Assembly (NCBI GenBank): GCA_910588595.1 | Contig: CAJUQU010000098.1 | Location: forward strand, 4,696 to 12,218 | DNA: 7,523 nucleotides | Direction: 5' to 3' | Source of the DNA: an uncultured Lachnospiraceae bacterium | GTDB taxonomy: Bacteria; Bacillota_A; Clostridia; Lachnospirales; Lachnospiraceae | Part shown: positions 5,870 to 7,523 of the stretch, one piece after another | Position numbering within the stretch: position 1 is the stretch's first letter | How the letters are laid out: each line of letters opens with the position of its first letter | Program-made: the position numbers and the translations under genes | The notes under the pieces: generated by a model | Databases searched by the model: none | The model's input: only the letters and a program-made list of their open reading frames with translations | Told to the model about the DNA's origin: nothing

Positions 5870-7498
5870 TTAAATCAACGCATTGGTATCAAGAATTAAT
5901 GCTACTTCACCATTGCCCAGGATCGTAGCACCGCTGATCATCTTAGGCACTTTGATATACTTGCCCATAGACTTGATTACTACTTCCTGCTGTCCGATCA
6001 GCTCGTCTACTACCAGACCAGCCTGTTTGTCACCCTTCTTTACGATAATGACAGTGAGATTCTTATTCTTCTTGTCATCGTTCTCTCTTGAAGGAATCTC
6101 GAGAACCTTATCCATTCTGATAATAGGAATGACTGTTCCACGAATATGGATTACTTCCTTTGCCTGCACAAGCTTGATGTCTTCCGGTAAAACATCCTCG
6201 ATCGTCTGGATCGACCCCAGCGCGATCGCATATTTTTCATCGCCAATGACCACCATGAGAGCCTGGATGATGGCAAGTGTAAGCGGCAGTCTTATGATCC
6301 ATGAAGAACCTTCACCGAAACGGTTCTTTACCTCGACCTCACCACTCAGCGATTCGATCTTTGATTTGACTACATCAAGCCCCACACCTCGCCCGGATAC
6401 GTCCGATACCTTCTTTGCCGTGGAGAAACTCGGCAGGAAAAGAAGATCGATGATTTCTTTTTCTGTCATCGTCTCAGCCTGTTCCGGTGTCACTGTACCG
6501 CGCTCGATCGCTTTATTTCTAACTGCTTCCACATTGATTCCGCCGCCGTCGTCACGCACTTCGATCACGACGTTATTTCCATCCTGATAAGCGTCCAGGA
6601 ATATGGAACCAACCTCAGGTTTACCGTTTGCAACACGCACATCATTTGGCTCCAGACCATGATCTGCAGAGTTTCTGAGCATATGCATCAGGGGATCGCC
6701 AATCTCGTCAACCACAGTACGGTCAAGCTCCGTATCCTCACCTGTCATATACAGTTCCATCTTCTTATTAAGCTTTTTGGACAGATCCCTGATCATGCGC
6801 GGGAATTTTGCTACGACGCTCTCGATCGGCACCATTCGCACTTTCATGACAGACTCATGAAGGTTTGTGGTCACACTCTCAAGATATTCGATCTGTTCAT
6901 TGACAGAACCGTTGTCTCCTTTATTATCCTCGACCGCTGCCGTCGCTGAGATCAAAGAATTTTTTGCTATGATAAGCTCACTCACTAAGTTCATCAGGTT
7001 GTCAAGCTTCTCAATATCAACCCTGACAGTCCTGTTCACCACAGGTTTTGCTGCCGGCTTTGCGGAGGACCCTGATGTAGTTTTCGGCGCAGGCGCCGGT
7101 GCGGGAGCAGCTGTCTTGGGTGCAGGCGCTGTCACGACAGGTTTTGCCTCCTCGACAGGCTTCGTCTCCACCGTTTTCTCCAACTCGGCGGGCTTCGCAG
7201 GTGCCCCACTAGAATACACTGCGCAGAACGCTTCCTCTATCTCAGATACACTCTTGACTGCTTCCTTGATCTCATCAGCCGTGCTCCCCGATATCAAGAT
7301 CAGACTGAATGTAAGTTCGAATTTCTCATCCTCAATATCCTGTGCAGTCGGTGCCGACACAATGATCTCGCCGAGCTTCTCCAGCGCCTTAAACACCAGA
7401 AATGCCCTTGCCGCCTTTAGTACGCATGCCTCCTCCACATAGACAGTCACGCCGTAGACATTCAAACCTTCACCGTGTGCCTTGTCAATGAGCATCTT
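5870..7498 (-). CDS. cheA: Chemotaxis histidine kinase CheA, N-terminus missing at contig end
   Basis: CheA is the histidine kinase that phosphorylates CheY and CheB in response to receptors. The visible 542 residues, numbered from the first genuine codon (AAG at 7498), begin in or just before the P2 CheY-binding domain (about 1-97). Next is a Pro/Ala/Lys-rich linker (about 98-154), then the P3 dimerisation helices (about 156-220, with VDIEKLDNLMNLVSELI). The P4 ATP-binding domain follows: N box MHMLRNSADHGLE around 271-283, DDGGGI at 316-321, and GRGVGLD at 369-375. The P5 CheW-like domain is about 406-542. The P1 domain with the phosphorylated histidine is not in the window. An apparent GTG start at 7513, giving MLFRS, lies wholly in adapter sequence and is false. 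The ATP-binding motifs are intact, so the cut is an assembly edge rather than a pseudogene. Confidence 0.96.
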   Translation of the reverse strand, partial: KMLIDKAHGEGLNVYGVTVYVEEACVLKAARAFLVFKALEKLGEIIVSAPTAQDIEDEKFELTFSLILISGSTADEIKEAVKSVSEIEEAFCAVYSSGAPAKPAELEKTVETKPVEEAKPVVTAPAPKTAAPAPAPAPKTTSGSSAKPAAKPVVNRTVRVDIEKLDNLMNLVSELIIAKNSLISATAAVEDNKGDNGSVNEQIEYLESVTTNLHESVMKVRMVPIESVVAKFPRMIRDLSKKLNKKMELYMTGEDTELDRTVVDEIGDPLMHMLRNSADHGLEPNDVRVANGKPEVGSIFLDAYQDGNNVVIEVRDDGGGINVEAVRNKAIERGTVTPEQAETMTEKEIIDLLFLPSFSTAKKVSDVSGRGVGLDVVKSKIESLSGEVEVKNRFGEGSSWIIRLPLTLAIIQALMVVIGDEKYAIALGSIQTIEDVLPEDIKLVQAKEVIHIRGTVIPIIRMDKVLEIPSRENDDKKNKNLTVIIVKKGDKQAGLVVDELIGQQEVVIKSMGKYIKVPKMISGATILGNGEVALILDTNALI

Positions 7499-7523
7499 AG
7501 ATCGGAAGAGCACACGTCTGAAC
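7499..7523 (+). other. Illumina TruSeq adapter contamination at contig end
   Basis: The final 25 bases match the start of the standard TruSeq read-through adapter without a mismatch, opening with AGATCGGAAGAGC and closing with ACACGTCTGAAC. This is synthetic sequence left by incomplete trimming. The first one or two bases could be shared by chance with the genome. Anything annotated here, including the false first codons of cheA, should be ignored. Confidence 0.97.

Noticed and set aside
5883..7442. Long open frames on the plus strand opposite cheA (5883-6587 and 6867-7442)
   Set aside because: They are antisense to well-supported CheA domains, show no protein family features and have Ser/Ala/Gly-biased content typical of reversed codons.
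7499..7513. GTG start codon for CheA at 7513
   Set aside because: The codon and the next four codons are adapter sequence, not genomic DNA.
1..7523. Search for a defence system, CRISPR, mobile element or other novel multi-gene system
   Set aside because: All genes share one strand with short gaps and fit a known motility/chemotaxis cluster; no transposase, integrase, spaced repeats or tRNA-like element was seen. The unknowns are individual genes rather than a new system.

Overview
The window holds the downstream part of a flagellar/chemotaxis operon from a motile Gram-positive anaerobe. The Bacillus/Clostridia-type order cheA-cheW-cheC-cheD-...-sigD, a FapA (DUF342) gene next to sigD, intermediate GC and strong GGAGG-type ribosome binding sites point to class Clostridia. 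Lachnospiraceae (Roseburia/Eubacterium-like) is my best guess; this is inference, because there is no rRNA or other marker. The right end is not biological: the last 25 bases (7499-7523) match the Illumina TruSeq adapter exactly, so 7498 is the true end of the contig.

Every gene lies on the minus strand, so transcription runs from right to left. From 7498 down to 5341 are the signalling core: cheA without its first domain, and its coupling protein cheW. From 5283 to 4125 are cheC and cheD, the phosphatase and receptor deamidase of Bacillus-type adaptation, both with intact active-site residues. From 4108 to 3683 is an uncharacterised two-helix membrane protein with a very acidic tail. From 3664 to 2903 is the motility sigma factor sigD/fliA. 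From 2869 to 1280 is a FapA-family protein. From 1214 to 903 is a small, charged, soluble protein of unknown function. From 864 to the left edge is a membrane-anchored coiled-coil protein, probably of the DUF6115/SwrB-like type, cut at its C-terminus by the window edge.

Gaps between genes are 16-65 bases, which suggests one transcription unit for most of the block. The clearest break is after fapA, where a hairpin overlapping the stop codon, a T-run and a good sigma-A-like promoter lie together (1245-1299). The last two genes may therefore also be transcribed separately.

How the genes work together: CheA and CheW form the receptor-coupled kinase complex, CheC removes phosphate from CheY-P, and CheD modifies receptors and binds CheC. 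SigD directs transcription of late flagellar and chemotaxis genes. FapA, the acidic membrane protein, the 103-residue protein and the coiled-coil protein are probably accessory or regulatory factors of flagellar assembly, a role inferred from position. I found no mobile element, CRISPR array, tRNA or rRNA, and no gene-free stretch above 70 bases.
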